The position numbers were made by a program, and so were the translations under genes. Positions 1-7,709 of a stretch of 34,786 nucleotides of DNA are shown here, piece after piece (position 1 is the stretch's first letter; every line of letters begins with the position of its first letter). The notes under the pieces were generated by a model that did not search any database, was not told the DNA's origin, and was given only the letters and a program-made list of their open reading frames with translations. The stretch is from the NCBI GenBank assembly GCA_947169235.1, contig CAMVOY010000027.1, positions 1 to 34,786 of the forward strand, in the 5' to 3' direction. The stretch comes from an uncultured Lachnospiraceae bacterium (GTDB taxonomy: Bacteria > Bacillota > Clostridia > Lachnospirales > Lachnospiraceae).

Positions 1-930
1 GAGAACCAGTTCTCAGCACCCTCTATCATCATATTTGATTCGCTTGACGGTAGAGTTCATATGTCCGACGGATCCATATCCATAAATCATTATCAGGAGT
101 ATGGAGAGGCTTGGTTTGATGGTCATATGATATGTACCAGAGCCAGAAACATGAAGATGGATACAAATGAGATCTCCGGGGATACTTACGCTGCGCCGGA
201 TGTGGGTGAGTATATGATCGAGGCTGTGCGGGTAAAGGATCATATCCGTATTCGCCTTACGGGAGGAGATATGCAGTCAGAGCTTATCGTGGCTTTGCCG
301 GACAGCTCAGGGTTTTCGTTTATTTCGATCACCGGCGAGCATTGTCATATCATGGATATCGAAACCGATACTACAGGTGTTATCGCGAAGGAGGGAGAGA
401 TCACGCGCATCGCTGATGAGATCACATATATCGATCGTATGGTCGGAGATGTACCGAATATCCAGGTAGACAGTTATTTTTCAGCCGCTACTGATGGCAT
501 GAGTATCACGGATGGAATGGAGATCGCATTCCATACCATGACGCTGCCTGCCGCCAACCTTGTGTGGCATTGTCCGTTTTTGGTATTTTTCAAAGCGGAG
601 GATAATCATGTTCATGGAAAGAATTACGAGGAGCTCGCGATCGTTCGTCTGGATGGTGAGGTCGTCGAGAGTGGCGGAAGCGCAAGGAGCATGACTGAAA
701 CCAAAAAAGATGATACCTTTGAGAATTGGGATAAATGGAAGGAAGTTAATAAAAAGGGGTATGAGTGCAAGGTTAATATCAGGCGCAAGAACAACAGGAT
801 CATCATGCATACGATGAACGGTGGGATAGATATTAAGAGTACTATCTATCTGGAGAACAAACTTGAGGATATCAAGGTTGCGATAACGGGTGATCAGTGC
901 GCGCTGACGGATATCAGATTTATCGCGTAG
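1..930 (+). CDS. C-terminal part of a Lachnospiraceae-type protein with duplicated beta-rich domain (5' truncated by window)
   Basis: The reading frame is open from base 1, so the ATG at 61 is probably internal and the gene starts outside the window. About 309 residues are visible. Two segments look like copies of one domain: the first closes with SITGEHCHIMDIE (near residue 125) and the second with AITGDQCALTDIR at the extreme C-terminus. The second copy includes NLVWHCPFLVFF, a 'VRLDGE' strand and 'FENWDKWKEVNKKGYECKV'. From memory, similar tails occur at the C-terminal ends of Lachnospiraceae GGDEF or HD-GYP signalling proteins, but no catalytic domain is visible here. No membrane segment is seen. 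It could equally be a stand-alone carbohydrate-binding-like protein. The product call is tentative; the reality of the gene is secure from the long frame and stop at 928-930. Confidence 0.6.
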   Translation, partial: ENQFSAPSIIIFDSLDGRVHMSDGSISINHYQEYGEAWFDGHMICTRARNMKMDTNEISGDTYAAPDVGEYMIEAVRVKDHIRIRLTGGDMQSELIVALPDSSGFSFISITGEHCHIMDIETDTTGVIAKEGEITRIADEITYIDRMVGDVPNIQVDSYFSAATDGMSITDGMEIAFHTMTLPAANLVWHCPFLVFFKAEDNHVHGKNYEELAIVRLDGEVVESGGSARSMTETKKDDTFENWDKWKEVNKKGYECKVNIRRKNNRIIMHTMNGGIDIKSTIYLENKLEDIKVAITGDQCALTDIRFIA

Positions 931-985
931 GGAAATCAAGGTTCGTTCTGCGGGGCCGAGGAATGCATTAGGTAGGACTGGCATC

Positions 986-1041
986 GGCTTCGCCACCGTC
1001 ATGCCTGCCAGTGGCTGTCAGACATGTCCTGTGGCGAAGCC
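986..1041 (+). other. 11-bp inverted repeat after the truncated gene
   Basis: Arms GGCTTCGCCAC (986-996) and GTGGCGAAGCC (1031-1041) pair perfectly around a 34-nt loop that itself holds CCAGTGG-type short stems. There is no T-run after the right arm, so it is not a standard intrinsic terminator. It may shape the 3' end of the upstream mRNA or be part of the repeat-rich intergenic region that follows. Confidence 0.5.
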
Positions 1042-1060
1042 TGAGAGCGCAGAAGATCGG

Positions 1061-1402
1061 TGGAAGCAGACTCGGTTCCGACTTTTTTGGCAAAAGCTAG
1101 CTTTTGGTCGGAAGAATTCAAGAGGCGACTTAAGTGTACGTGTATGGAAACAACTCGTGTTCCGACTAATCATGAAAAAAGCATGATTTAGTCGGAACTT
1201 TTTTTGCTTTCGGTGATATTGGGGGATAGTGTTTTCAGATGATAGAGTAATTCTCTTAGAATTTCTTCCGACTTTTTGATATGTTTTTGATTTTTAGTCG
1301 GAAGCGTCTTTGCTTCCGCTCTTTTTAATTTCGGAATAATTGAAATGACTTCCGACTAAAAAGCATATAATCTGGAAAAAGTCGGAACGAGCTCTGCTTC
1401 CA
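1061..1402. repeat. Array of four imperfect hairpins with TTCCGACT / AGTCGGAA arms
   Basis: Hairpins lie at 1076-1113, 1159-1198, 1265-1304 and 1350-1387; each joins a TTCCGAC(T) arm to an (A)GTCGGAA arm. The outer two also carry longer matching flanks: TGGAAGCAGA-CTCG-GTTCCGAC at 1061 is the near-perfect reverse complement of 1376-1402, and a similar GGAAnC flank precedes hairpin two (1145) and follows hairpin three (to about 1318). So units one and two point right, units three and four point left, and the whole block is a nested inverted repeat. It fills the gap between the convergent genes ending at 930 and 1465. No open frame across it looks coding. It may be a family of mobile or structural intergenic repeats. 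Confidence 0.8.
1159..1205 (+). terminator. Intrinsic terminator-like hairpin (second unit of the repeat array)
   Basis: GTTCCGACTA-ATCATG pairs with GCATGATTTAGTCGGAAC across an A-rich loop, with one bulge, and is followed by seven T residues (1199-1205). It is the only member of the array with a clean T-run on the plus strand, so it could end transcripts of the truncated gene upstream. Confidence 0.55.
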
Positions 1403-1464
1403 CATGATTGATGCGGGTGAATCAATAGTAAGTATAAAGCAAAATGAAGATAGCATAGTATTTA

Positions 1465-2517
1465 CTACACCAGATATCGTTTCACCACCGGAACAACCTT
1501 CAGAATTGCCGTGGCCGTCAGGGACAGTAAAAAGCATACGAGTGTGAGAAGCGGAACGGAGATCCACGCCGGTAGAGACAAAGTTGTTATACTAAAATAA
1601 TGTTCCAACACGTAGATACAGGCTGGGTGGATCAGATAGATACCGAAGCTGCATTTGGACAGAAAACAGATTACAGACTCGGAACGTGATGGGCTGGCCG
1701 ATTCAACCGGCGCCGGCGCGCATCCGAGTCGACTTTTGATTAGCAGAAAAATTGCCACACTTTCCACAAGTGTAGTGATAGAAAAATTCTCATAAAAAAG
1801 CGTGTTGGCTTTCCCTTCATAAAAGGAAATAAAAATCGTTCCGACAAACGTGAGAAAAAATGCCGTTATAGCGCCAAAATAGATCCACCGGGTCGTCTTT
1901 ATGCTGATTTCAGTCTGATGAAAGACATATCCCAACACGAAATAGCCGGTGAAACCCATAACATACTTTAAATCGAGCAAACCCAGTATGCTTTGACCGA
2001 GGTTACCCAGTGTTCCAGAGTATATACTGACCAGTTTCACAAGTTCCGGCAACACATACGCAAACAAAAAACACAACAAGAGAAAATACCGAGTGACCTT
2101 TTGATCCCGGACCATATGTCGCAAAATAGGGACAAGCAGATACATCCCCACAATCATATACAAAAACCACATATGATAATAGCCGGTAAAAAGTTGAGTG
2201 AGAACAGCGGAAACTTCCCATGTTTCGTTTGTAAGAATCAGATATACCATAGACCATGAGAAAAATGCGACGCCGATTCGCAATATGTTTTTTCGCAACA
2301 GTCTTCCGATTGTATAATCGCTATTCAAAAAAAGCGCCCCACTGATCATCGTGAAAACCGGGACACCCCACCGGCTCATCGACTCCCAGAAGTTCATAGC
2401 GAGCCAATCACCGGAATGAACGTCTATGTATCTGAAGTTCTGTCCGGATATATGCAGTACGACCACCGCCAGGATGGCCACCGCACGCAGACAATCGAAA
2501 TAACGGATATGTTTCAT
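1465..2517 (-). CDS. Membrane acyltransferase, acyltransferase-3 family
   Basis: A 350-residue polytopic membrane protein. It opens with RYFDCLRAVAILAVVVLH, the typical first helix and histidine of acyltransferase-3 (OafA/WecH-like) enzymes, followed by 'RWGVPVFTMISGALFL', another family signature. About ten hydrophobic helices run to the C-terminus. Such enzymes move acetyl or other acyl groups onto surface sugars or other extracytoplasmic acceptors; the acceptor here is unknown. I place the start at the ATG at 2515-2517, not the upstream one at 2547, because AGGAG lies seven bases before it and its ATGA overlaps the TGA of the preceding DUF362 gene, a classic translational coupling. It is the last gene of a minus-strand operon with apt and the DUF362 gene. 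Family call firm, substrate unknown. Confidence 0.85.
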   Translation of the reverse strand: MKHIRYFDCLRAVAILAVVVLHISGQNFRYIDVHSGDWLAMNFWESMSRWGVPVFTMISGALFLNSDYTIGRLLRKNILRIGVAFFSWSMVYLILTNETWEVSAVLTQLFTGYYHMWFLYMIVGMYLLVPILRHMVRDQKVTRYFLLLCFLFAYVLPELVKLVSIYSGTLGNLGQSILGLLDLKYVMGFTGYFVLGYVFHQTEISIKTTRWIYFGAITAFFLTFVGTIFISFYEGKANTLFYENFSITTLVESVAIFLLIKSRLGCAPAPVESASPSRSESVICFLSKCSFGIYLIHPACIYVLEHYFSITTLSLPAWISVPLLTLVCFLLSLTATAILKVVPVVKRYLV

Positions 2518-3674
2518 GCGCGCACTCCTAAGTCCGTAGTCATCCATTCTCTCAGTTGCTCGTATATGTCCTCCTCTTTCGGCGGACAGCCTTTGATGAA
2601 GTGATCGAAAGCTTGGCAGCAGTTTCCGACGCCGTATTCGCCTGTTTTTCCCTTATGTCCCTGGCCTATGGAAATCTTCGAAAGTGAGTCTCCGTTCCAT
2701 AGCCCTTCGTCCTTTAGACGATACAGTGCAGCTGTAAAGCTTGCGAAGCAGGCGCTGCAGGATTCGCATTCATCTACATCTACGGATATATCGAGATTCA
2801 GATCTCTATGGGAAAATGCTTTCTCGTAGGGATCTTTTTTATCTGCGGAGAAGGATTTGATCACCTCGCCGTTTTCATTCAATATACTTATCTCGGCCTT
2901 ATTCAGGTCAGTGCTTCCACTGCCGAGAGCCTCTGCCATACCTACATATGAAACATCCTTTGCGCTCAGTCCGAGCAGTGAGCAGGCATAGGAGTCGATG
3001 AGAACCGGATCTTTGCAGACCATCACGCAGTCAGTCTGAAGAGGATTTCCGCCTTCTTCGAAATTGGGATCTCCACAGATGTGATCAATGACAACGAAGT
3101 CCTGCTTTATTCCCTTTGAGAGATGAGCTATCGGTTTATGCAAGCCCATGGTGTGGAAGTGTCTTTTTTCCGAATTGGGGATCAGACCTTTCATGTTTTT
3201 CAGCGCACAGGTCATCTTTGTTTGGCAGTGACCTTTCAGAACGGGGACGTTTATAAGGTAATCGATGGCATCTACCGAGTCGCAGATGGCGAGGTTCATC
3301 CCCACACAGTTCTTCTCATGGAAGTGATCTTTCTGCGTGTCAACAAACTCTACATCATACCGTTCACACAGTGATCTGTAACCGCAATTAATGAAGGCCT
3401 CAGAGGTCTTGTCACCGACCCATGAGCCTTCTATAATTTTTATTTTTCGGAAGTTATTATTCTGAAGATATTTTATGATACCCTCGACAATCTCGGGGTG
3501 AGTAGTAGCGCCAAAACTCGCAGGGGTCGGGGTTACCAGATTAGGTTTTATGCCGATCTGCTTGGTGGTATCGCCGATCTCATCTGCCAGATGAGCATAC
3601 TCAAGAAGAGTAGTTGTCATCTCAATATAGTCTGAGCCGTAGCGCTTTATTATTTCATTATTATTCATGTACAT
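2514..3674 (-). CDS. DUF362 domain protein
   Basis: 386 residues resembling the DUF362 family: 'IGIKPNLVTPTPASFGATTHPEIVEGII' type opening, 'KIKIIEGSWVGD', 'LINVPVLKGHCQTKMTCALKNMKGLIP' and 'DPVLIDSYACSLLGL' are the recurring family blocks. Many DUF362 proteins carry a C-terminal 2[4Fe-4S] ferredoxin domain; here the tail instead has 'CESCSACFASF' and later 'GNCCQAF' and 'KGCPP', cysteines that could hold a metal or cluster but do not form a standard ferredoxin pair. The family's biochemical role is poorly defined. No strong ribosome binding site is visible before ATG-TAC-ATG at 3674-3666, and the gene sits 23 bp after apt, so translation may depend on coupling. Its stop overlaps the start of the acyltransferase gene. 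Confidence 0.8.
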   Translation of the reverse strand: MYMNNNEIIKRYGSDYIEMTTTLLEYAHLADEIGDTTKQIGIKPNLVTPTPASFGATTHPEIVEGIIKYLQNNNFRKIKIIEGSWVGDKTSEAFINCGYRSLCERYDVEFVDTQKDHFHEKNCVGMNLAICDSVDAIDYLINVPVLKGHCQTKMTCALKNMKGLIPNSEKRHFHTMGLHKPIAHLSKGIKQDFVVIDHICGDPNFEEGGNPLQTDCVMVCKDPVLIDSYACSLLGLSAKDVSYVGMAEALGSGSTDLNKAEISILNENGEVIKSFSADKKDPYEKAFSHRDLNLDISVDVDECESCSACFASFTAALYRLKDEGLWNGDSLSKISIGQGHKGKTGEYGVGNCCQAFDHFIKGCPPKEEDIYEQLREWMTTDLGVRA

Positions 3675-3697
3675 TTACCAGGCAGTATGATCAAATC

Positions 3698-4225
3698 TTA
3701 TTTGCCTTCATATTTGATCACTGCATCCACATCATATCCGGCAAGTTTTTTTCTTCCCTCGAGTCCTGCGAGCTCCATAAGGAAGATCACCTTTTTAACC
3801 TCCCCGCCGAGCTTCTCAACAAGGTCGATGGAAGCCTTTATGGTTCCTCCGGTTGCGATAAGGTCATCAACGACCACGACTTTCTGGCCTTTTTGGATGG
3901 CATCCGTGTGCATCTCAACCGTAGCCTTGCCATACTCAAGCTCGTAACTCTGCTCGATGGTCTCACATGGAAGCTTGCCTTTTTTCCTGACGAGAACAAA
4001 AGGCTTTCCGAGTGCGTATGCGAGCGGTGCACCGAAGATGAATCCACGACTCTCCGCACCTACTACTACATCAAAGTCCACTCCTTCTAAGAGCTTTAAG
4101 AGCTCATCGATTGCCAGATGAAATCCCTCTGCGTCCTGCAACACGGTTGTGATATCACGAAAAATAATCCCGGGTTCAGGGAAATCAGGTATGCTTCTTA
4201 CGTAATCCTCGAGTTTCTTGGCCAT
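3698..4225 (-). CDS. apt: Adenine phosphoribosyltransferase
   Basis: 175 residues, the usual family size. Converts adenine and PRPP to AMP in cytoplasmic purine salvage. The PRPP-binding motif VVVVDDLIATGGT lies at residues 116-128, and the start 'YVRSIPDFPEPGIIFRDITTVL' is the standard APT N-terminal block that covers the active site; 'VVGAESRGFIFGAPLAYALG' is also diagnostic. I chose the ATG at 4223-4225 because GGAGGAG ends five bases before it; the ATG 15 bases further up overlaps that ribosome binding site. It leads a minus-strand run with the DUF362 and acyltransferase genes; a small hairpin precedes it, so expression may be partly attenuated. Confidence 0.97.
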   Translation of the reverse strand: MAKKLEDYVRSIPDFPEPGIIFRDITTVLQDAEGFHLAIDELLKLLEGVDFDVVVGAESRGFIFGAPLAYALGKPFVLVRKKGKLPCETIEQSYELEYGKATVEMHTDAIQKGQKVVVVDDLIATGGTIKASIDLVEKLGGEVKKVIFLMELAGLEGRKKLAGYDVDAVIKYEGK

Positions 4226-4259
4226 AACTTGCTCCTCCATGTTATTTACAATATAAATA

Positions 4260-4283
4260 GGAGCCTACTATACGTAAGGCTCC
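4260..4283 (-). terminator. Weak terminator or attenuator between the 41-residue peptide gene and apt
   Basis: On the minus strand GGAGCCT and AGGCTCC pair around a 10-nt loop, followed by TATTTATATT rather than a solid U-run. It lies between the small peptide gene and apt, so some transcripts may stop here while others read into apt. Confidence 0.45.
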
Positions 4284-4297
4284 CTGATCAACAATTA

Positions 4298-4423
4298 TCA
4301 CTCATCGTCGATGGTATCCGTAACAGCGCCACCGATCACCGAAGAAACAACCGATGCAACAACGATGACCGCGATGATAGCGATCCCGACGACAACTCCG
4401 ATTCCGATAAAGATCTCTGACAT
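4298..4423 (-). CDS. 41-residue single-pass membrane peptide
   Basis: A short gene of 41 codons plus stop. The ATG at 4421-4423 is preceded by AAAGGAAG with good spacing. The product begins MSEIFIGIGVVVGIAII and stays hydrophobic to about residue 30 (Val/Ile/Ala/Gly), then ends in an acidic tail TDTIDDE. This is one membrane helix with a negative C-terminus and no cleavage site that I can see. It has its own sigma-A promoter (4508-4536) and lies upstream of apt on the same strand. I do not recognise a family. Codon use and the acidic tail argue for a true gene, but conservation is untested. Confidence 0.65.
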   Translation of the reverse strand: MSEIFIGIGVVVGIAIIAVIVVASVVSSVIGGAVTDTIDDE

Positions 4424-4507
4424 AGTCTTCCTTTCATGCCGGGTGTCCCGGCGGCGTATGTGTGTCTCAAACACACTACCTTTCGTACTACAACACTTCT
4501 GACACTG

Positions 4508-4536
4508 ATTGTACCACGTTTCGAGAGAAAAATCAA
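4508..4536 (-). promoter_or_regulatory. Sigma-A promoter for the 41-residue peptide gene
   Basis: On the minus strand TTGATT (-35, 4531-4536) and TACAAT (-10, 4508-4513) are separated by 17 bp. The start of transcription would lie about 75-80 bp before the peptide ATG. Confidence 0.65.
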
Positions 4537-4553
4537 CGCAAATTTGAATGATT

Positions 4554-4581
4554 TTGATTGATTTTTCATATCGGTTATGAT
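4554..4581 (+). promoter_or_regulatory. Probable promoter for the SEC-C protein gene
   Basis: TTGATT (4554-4559) and TATGAT (4576-4581) are 16 bp apart; a second TATGAT follows at 4581-4586. It is back to back with the minus-strand promoter at 4508-4536, so the region is a compact divergent control region. Confidence 0.5.
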
Positions 4582-4618
4582 ATGATTTATGTTAATTCAT
4601 GAAAAACAGGAGGGGCCT

Positions 4619-5128
4619 ATGGCTTTATTACAGGATTGGCGTGATTACGCCTATAGTGAAGAGATGCAGACTACAAAGAAAGGACAGGAGTTCTGGCAGA
4701 AGTATTTTGAGCTCGAGAAGGGTATCTACGAGCAGCTTTTGGCCAACCCTTCCGAGGTTGTAAGTGGTACTGTTAAGGAGCTTGCTGAGAAATACGATGT
4801 TCCGCTGTCAATGATGGTCGGATTCCTTGACGGGATCAATGACAGCTTAAAGACTGAGAACCCGATCGAGGAGATGGAGGAGGATACTGAGGTATCGCTT
4901 GACTTTGACCTCGAGCTTCTCTATAAGAATATGGTTGACTGCAATGCGGAGTGGCTTTACAATCTTCCGCAGTGGAATGATATCTTCGATGAGGACAAGC
5001 GTAAAGAACTCTACAAGGAGCAGAAAAAGAGCGGCACGATCATAAAGGAAGACAGAAAGATCGGTAGAAATGATCCGTGTCCATGCGGCTCAGGCAAGAA
5101 GTACAAGCAATGCTGTGGAAGGAACTAG
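4619..5128 (+). CDS. SEC-C motif protein
   Basis: 169 residues. The C-terminus [18 protein letters not shown] is a textbook SEC-C zinc-binding motif (CxC...CC), the same module that ends SecA in many bacteria. The rest is acidic and mainly helical, with no catalytic motif that I recognise; '[23 protein letters not shown]' is a likely folded helical segment. I start at ATG 4619 because AGGAGGGGCCT immediately precedes it; the ATG at 4589 lacks a ribosome binding site. It is followed after 19 bp by tgt. A role in binding nucleic acid or a SecB/ribosome-like partner is possible but not shown. Confidence 0.85.
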   Translation: MALLQDWRDYAYSEEMQTTKKGQEFWQKYFELEKGIYEQLLANPSEVVSGTVKELAEKYDVPLSMMVGFLDGINDSLKTENPIEEMEEDTEVSLDFDLELLYKNMVDCNAEWLYNLPQWNDIFDEDKRKELYKEQKKSGTIIKEDRKIGRNDPCPCGSGKKYKQCCGRN

Positions 5129-5147
5129 CGCGCGAGCTGTGAGAGCT

Positions 5148-6275
5148 ATGTACAAGATAATTAATACTGATGGACGAGCAAAATCGGCTCGTTTTGAGAC
5201 ACCGCATGGCGTGATAGAAACACCGGTCTTTATGAACGTCGGAACTGTCGCTGCCATTAAAGGTGCAGTGTCATCTATCGATCTCGAAGAGATCGGGACG
5301 CAGGTGGAGCTATGCAATACTTATCATCTGCATCTGAGGCCGGGCGATCAGGTTGTAAAGGAACTTGGCGGACTGCAGAAGTTTATGAACTGGCACAGGC
5401 CGATATTGACTGACTCCGGTGGATTTCAGGTATTCTCGCTGGCCGGTATGAGAAAGATCAAAGAAGAGGGTGTCGAGTTCAGATCGCATATCGACGGGCA
5501 TCGTATCTTTATGGGACCGGAGGAGAGCATGCAGATCCAGTCGAACTTGGGATCCACGATAGCTATGGCATTTGATGAATGCCCTTCATCCACGGCGGAG
5601 AGAGCCTACATAAAGCAGTCGGTGGAACGCACCACAAGGTGGCTACACAGGTGCAAGGCTGAGATTGAAAGACTTAATGCGCTTCCCAATACGATAAACA
5701 AAGAGCAGATGCTTTTCGGTATCAATCAGGGTGGCGTGCATGAGGATATCCGCATAGAGAATGCGAAAGAGATTGCCGAGCTCGATCTGCCGGGTTATGC
5801 TCTTGGAGGTCTGGCTGTCGGTGAGACGCACGAGGAGATGTATCATATCCTCGATGTGACGGTTCCGCACCTGCCGCAGGATAAGCCCGTTTATCTGATG
5901 GGAGTCGGTACTCCGGCAAATATACTCGAGGCGATAGACCGTGGCGTGGATTTTTTTGACTGTGTATATCCAAGCAGGAACGGCCGTCACGGACATGCAT
6001 ATACAAAGCATGGCAAGATGAATCTTAACAATGCCTGCTACGAGAAGGACGACAGACCTGTCGAGGAGGGGTGCCGGTGCCCGACGTGCAGACATCACTC
6101 GAGGGCGTATATCAGGCATCTTTTGAAAAGCGGAGAGATGCTCGGACTGAGGCTTTTGGTCTTGCATAATCTGTATTTTTATAATACAATGATGGTTGAA
6201 GCGCGTGCCGCCATACGTGAGGGACGATACGCTTCATATAAAAAAGAAATGCTTTTACAAATGGAAGGAGATTAA
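5148..6275 (+). CDS. tgt: Queuine/preQ1 tRNA-guanine transglycosylase
   Basis: 375 residues, normal for bacterial TGT. It exchanges the anticodon-wobble guanine of GUN tRNAs for a queuosine precursor. The pocket DSGGFQVFSL starts at Asp89; 'GINQGGVHEDIR' and 'GYALGGLAVGE' form the substrate site; 'FDCVYPSRNGRHGHAYT' carries the nucleophilic aspartate region. The zinc ligands are C309, C311, C314 and H340, with the spacing of the well-studied family members. The start is the ATG at 5148, 19 bp after the SEC-C gene, where conserved sequence begins; the ribosome binding site is weak (GAGAGC). yajC follows one base after the stop, the common tgt-yajC order, though secD/secF are not next here. Confidence 0.97.
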   Translation: MYKIINTDGRAKSARFETPHGVIETPVFMNVGTVAAIKGAVSSIDLEEIGTQVELCNTYHLHLRPGDQVVKELGGLQKFMNWHRPILTDSGGFQVFSLAGMRKIKEEGVEFRSHIDGHRIFMGPEESMQIQSNLGSTIAMAFDECPSSTAERAYIKQSVERTTRWLHRCKAEIERLNALPNTINKEQMLFGINQGGVHEDIRIENAKEIAELDLPGYALGGLAVGETHEEMYHILDVTVPHLPQDKPVYLMGVGTPANILEAIDRGVDFFDCVYPSRNGRHGHAYTKHGKMNLNNACYEKDDRPVEEGCRCPTCRHHSRAYIRHLLKSGEMLGLRLLVLHNLYFYNTMMVEARAAIREGRYASYKKEMLLQMEGD

Positions 6276-6276
6276 C

Positions 6277-6558
6277 ATGAACTCAACAATTGGAATTATT
6301 GCACTTTATGCGGTTATCATCGCAGCATTTTACTTTATTGCGATCCGCCCGAACAAAAAGAGGGAGAGAGAGCATGCGGCTCTGATGAGCTCAGTATCTG
6401 TAGGTGATTCTATCCTTACTACAAGCGGATTCTATGGCGTTGTTATCGATATCCCGAGTGACGACGTGATCATCGTCGAGTTCGGAAGCAACAAAAACTG
6501 CCGTATCCCGATGCAGAAGAGCGCTATCGTAGAGGTTGAGAAGGAAGGCGAGGAGTAA
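6277..6558 (+). CDS. yajC: YajC, Sec translocase accessory subunit
   Basis: 93 residues. One N-terminal membrane helix (about residues 4-22) is followed by FIAIRPNKKRERE, the conserved YajC boundary, and a small cytoplasmic domain with 'VSVGDSILTTSGFYGVVIDI'. YajC associates with SecDF and the SecYEG channel at the membrane. The start at 6277 follows GGAAGGAG with proper spacing; the longer upstream frame lies inside tgt. It begins one base after tgt ends, so the two are co-transcribed. Confidence 0.95.
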   Translation: MNSTIGIIALYAVIIAAFYFIAIRPNKKREREHAALMSSVSVGDSILTTSGFYGVVIDIPSDDVIIVEFGSNKNCRIPMQKSAIVEVEKEGEE

Positions 6559-6570
6559 AACATCCAATGG

Positions 6571-6623
6571 ACAGCGAGGATCCGAAAGGATCCGAGCCTG
6601 GCAATTGGCGCGAGCGCCGCTGT
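6571..6623 (+). other. Structured leader between yajC and galE, with a CGAG-flanked GNRA hairpin
   Basis: GATCC-GAAA-GGATC (6579-6592) forms a five-pair hairpin with a GAAA tetraloop. It is flanked on both sides by CGAG, which can stack as C-G, tandem G-A pairs, G-C. ACAG and CTGT outside can close the structure and a GGCG/CGCC stem may fill the gap. It sits just before the galE ribosome binding site and has no T-run. Similar CGAG-hairpin-CGAG blocks recur at 12595-12626 and 34753-34775. Confidence 0.5.
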
Positions 6624-6634
6624 TAGGAGGCTAC

Positions 6635-7639
6635 ATGAAAATATTGGTTACGGGAGGAACCGGATATATCGGTTCCCATACCTGTGTCGAGCTGATCAAA
6701 AAAGGCTACGACGTGGTTATTTTTGATAACCTTTTTAATTCAAAGATAGATGTGCTTGACCGTATAGAAAAAATCACCGGAGTTCGCCCGCAGTTTTACA
6801 GAGCGGACCTTCGCGATGAGGACAGCATGCGCCCTGTCTTCGAGGAGCATAAGTTCGATGCTGTCATACATTTCGCCGGACTGAAGGCTGTCGGCGAGTC
6901 GGTGGAGAAGCCGCTTCTTTATTATGAAAATAATATCGCTGGCTCGATCAATCTGTGCAAACTGATGAGCGAGTACGGCTGCAAGAGGCTTATCTTCAGT
7001 TCATCTGCAACCGTTTACGGTGATCCTGCTCAGATCCCAATCACAGAGGAATGTCCGAAGGGGCAGTGTACCAATCCTTACGGCTGGACGAAGTCAATGC
7101 TCGAGCAGGTATTCACGGATGTTCAGAAAGCTGATGATGAGTGGAGTGTAGTACTGCTCAGATACTTTAATCCGATTGGAGCACATGAGTCAGGGCTTCT
7201 CGGTGAAAGCCCGAACGGCATCCCGAATAATCTCATGCCTTATATCATGCAGGTTGCTGTCGGCAAACTCCCTGAGCTTGGCGTATTCGGTGATGACTAT
7301 GACACGCCCGATGGTACCGGAGTCCGCGACTACATCCACGTAGTCGATCTGGCACGCGGTCACGTAAACGCCGTCGATAAAGTAACAGGTTCGACCGGAG
7401 TGAACATTTATAACCTCGGTACCGGCAACGGCTACTCGGTTCTCGATATCGTAAAAGCATTCGAGGCCGCTAACGGTATCAAGATTCCATATCAGATCAA
7501 ACCCCGCAGAGCCGGTGACATCGCTACCTGCTATGCGGATCCAAGCAAGGCGGCTAAGGAACTCGGTTGGAAGGCCGAGCTCGATCTCAAAAAAATGTGC
7601 GAAGACTCTTGGAACTTCGCCAAAAAGAGCCTGACATAG
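6635..7639 (+). CDS. galE: UDP-glucose 4-epimerase
   Basis: 334 residues, matching the family. Interconverts UDP-galactose and UDP-glucose with bound NAD in the cytoplasm, for galactose use and surface polysaccharide precursors. It starts MKILVTGGTGYIGSH, the dinucleotide-binding GxxGxxG loop. The catalytic pair Y149 and K153 is in NPYGWTKSM, and SSSATVYG gives the active-site serine. 'RYFNPIGAHESGLLGE' and 'GTGVRDYIHVVDLARGH' are typical GalE rather than a general sugar dehydratase. AGGAGG precedes the ATG at 6635. It lies between yajC and an FGGY kinase, probably a sugar-metabolism pair. Confidence 0.96.
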   Translation: MKILVTGGTGYIGSHTCVELIKKGYDVVIFDNLFNSKIDVLDRIEKITGVRPQFYRADLRDEDSMRPVFEEHKFDAVIHFAGLKAVGESVEKPLLYYENNIAGSINLCKLMSEYGCKRLIFSSSATVYGDPAQIPITEECPKGQCTNPYGWTKSMLEQVFTDVQKADDEWSVVLLRYFNPIGAHESGLLGESPNGIPNNLMPYIMQVAVGKLPELGVFGDDYDTPDGTGVRDYIHVVDLARGHVNAVDKVTGSTGVNIYNLGTGNGYSVLDIVKAFEAANGIKIPYQIKPRRAGDIATCYADPSKAAKELGWKAELDLKKMCEDSWNFAKKSLT

Positions 7640-7652
7640 AAACTAAGCCGGC

Positions 7653-7679
7653 GCGCTGATGTTTGTCAGACAACAGCGC
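7653..7679 (+). other. Small hairpin before the FGGY kinase gene
   Basis: GCGCTG (7653-7658) pairs with CAGCGC (7674-7679); the loop contains TTGTC/GACAA that can extend the stem. No T-run follows, so it is more likely an mRNA processing or stability element than a terminator. Confidence 0.4.
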
Positions 7680-7709
7680 TCCTGCGTAAGCATTGAAGGA
7701 GGATATTAC

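Noticed and set aside
481..1002. 173-residue minus-strand frame opposite the first gene
   Set aside because: It overlaps the clear plus-strand coding region and shows no family motif or start signal.
1001..1186. 61-residue frame on the plus strand in the hairpin array
   Set aside because: It runs through the repeat hairpins, has no ribosome binding site and its composition (Arg/Lys/Ser with Phe) is not like neighbouring genes.
1061..1402. CRISPR array
   Set aside because: The repeated arms are hairpin halves in both orientations with irregular spacing; there are no equal spacers or cas genes.
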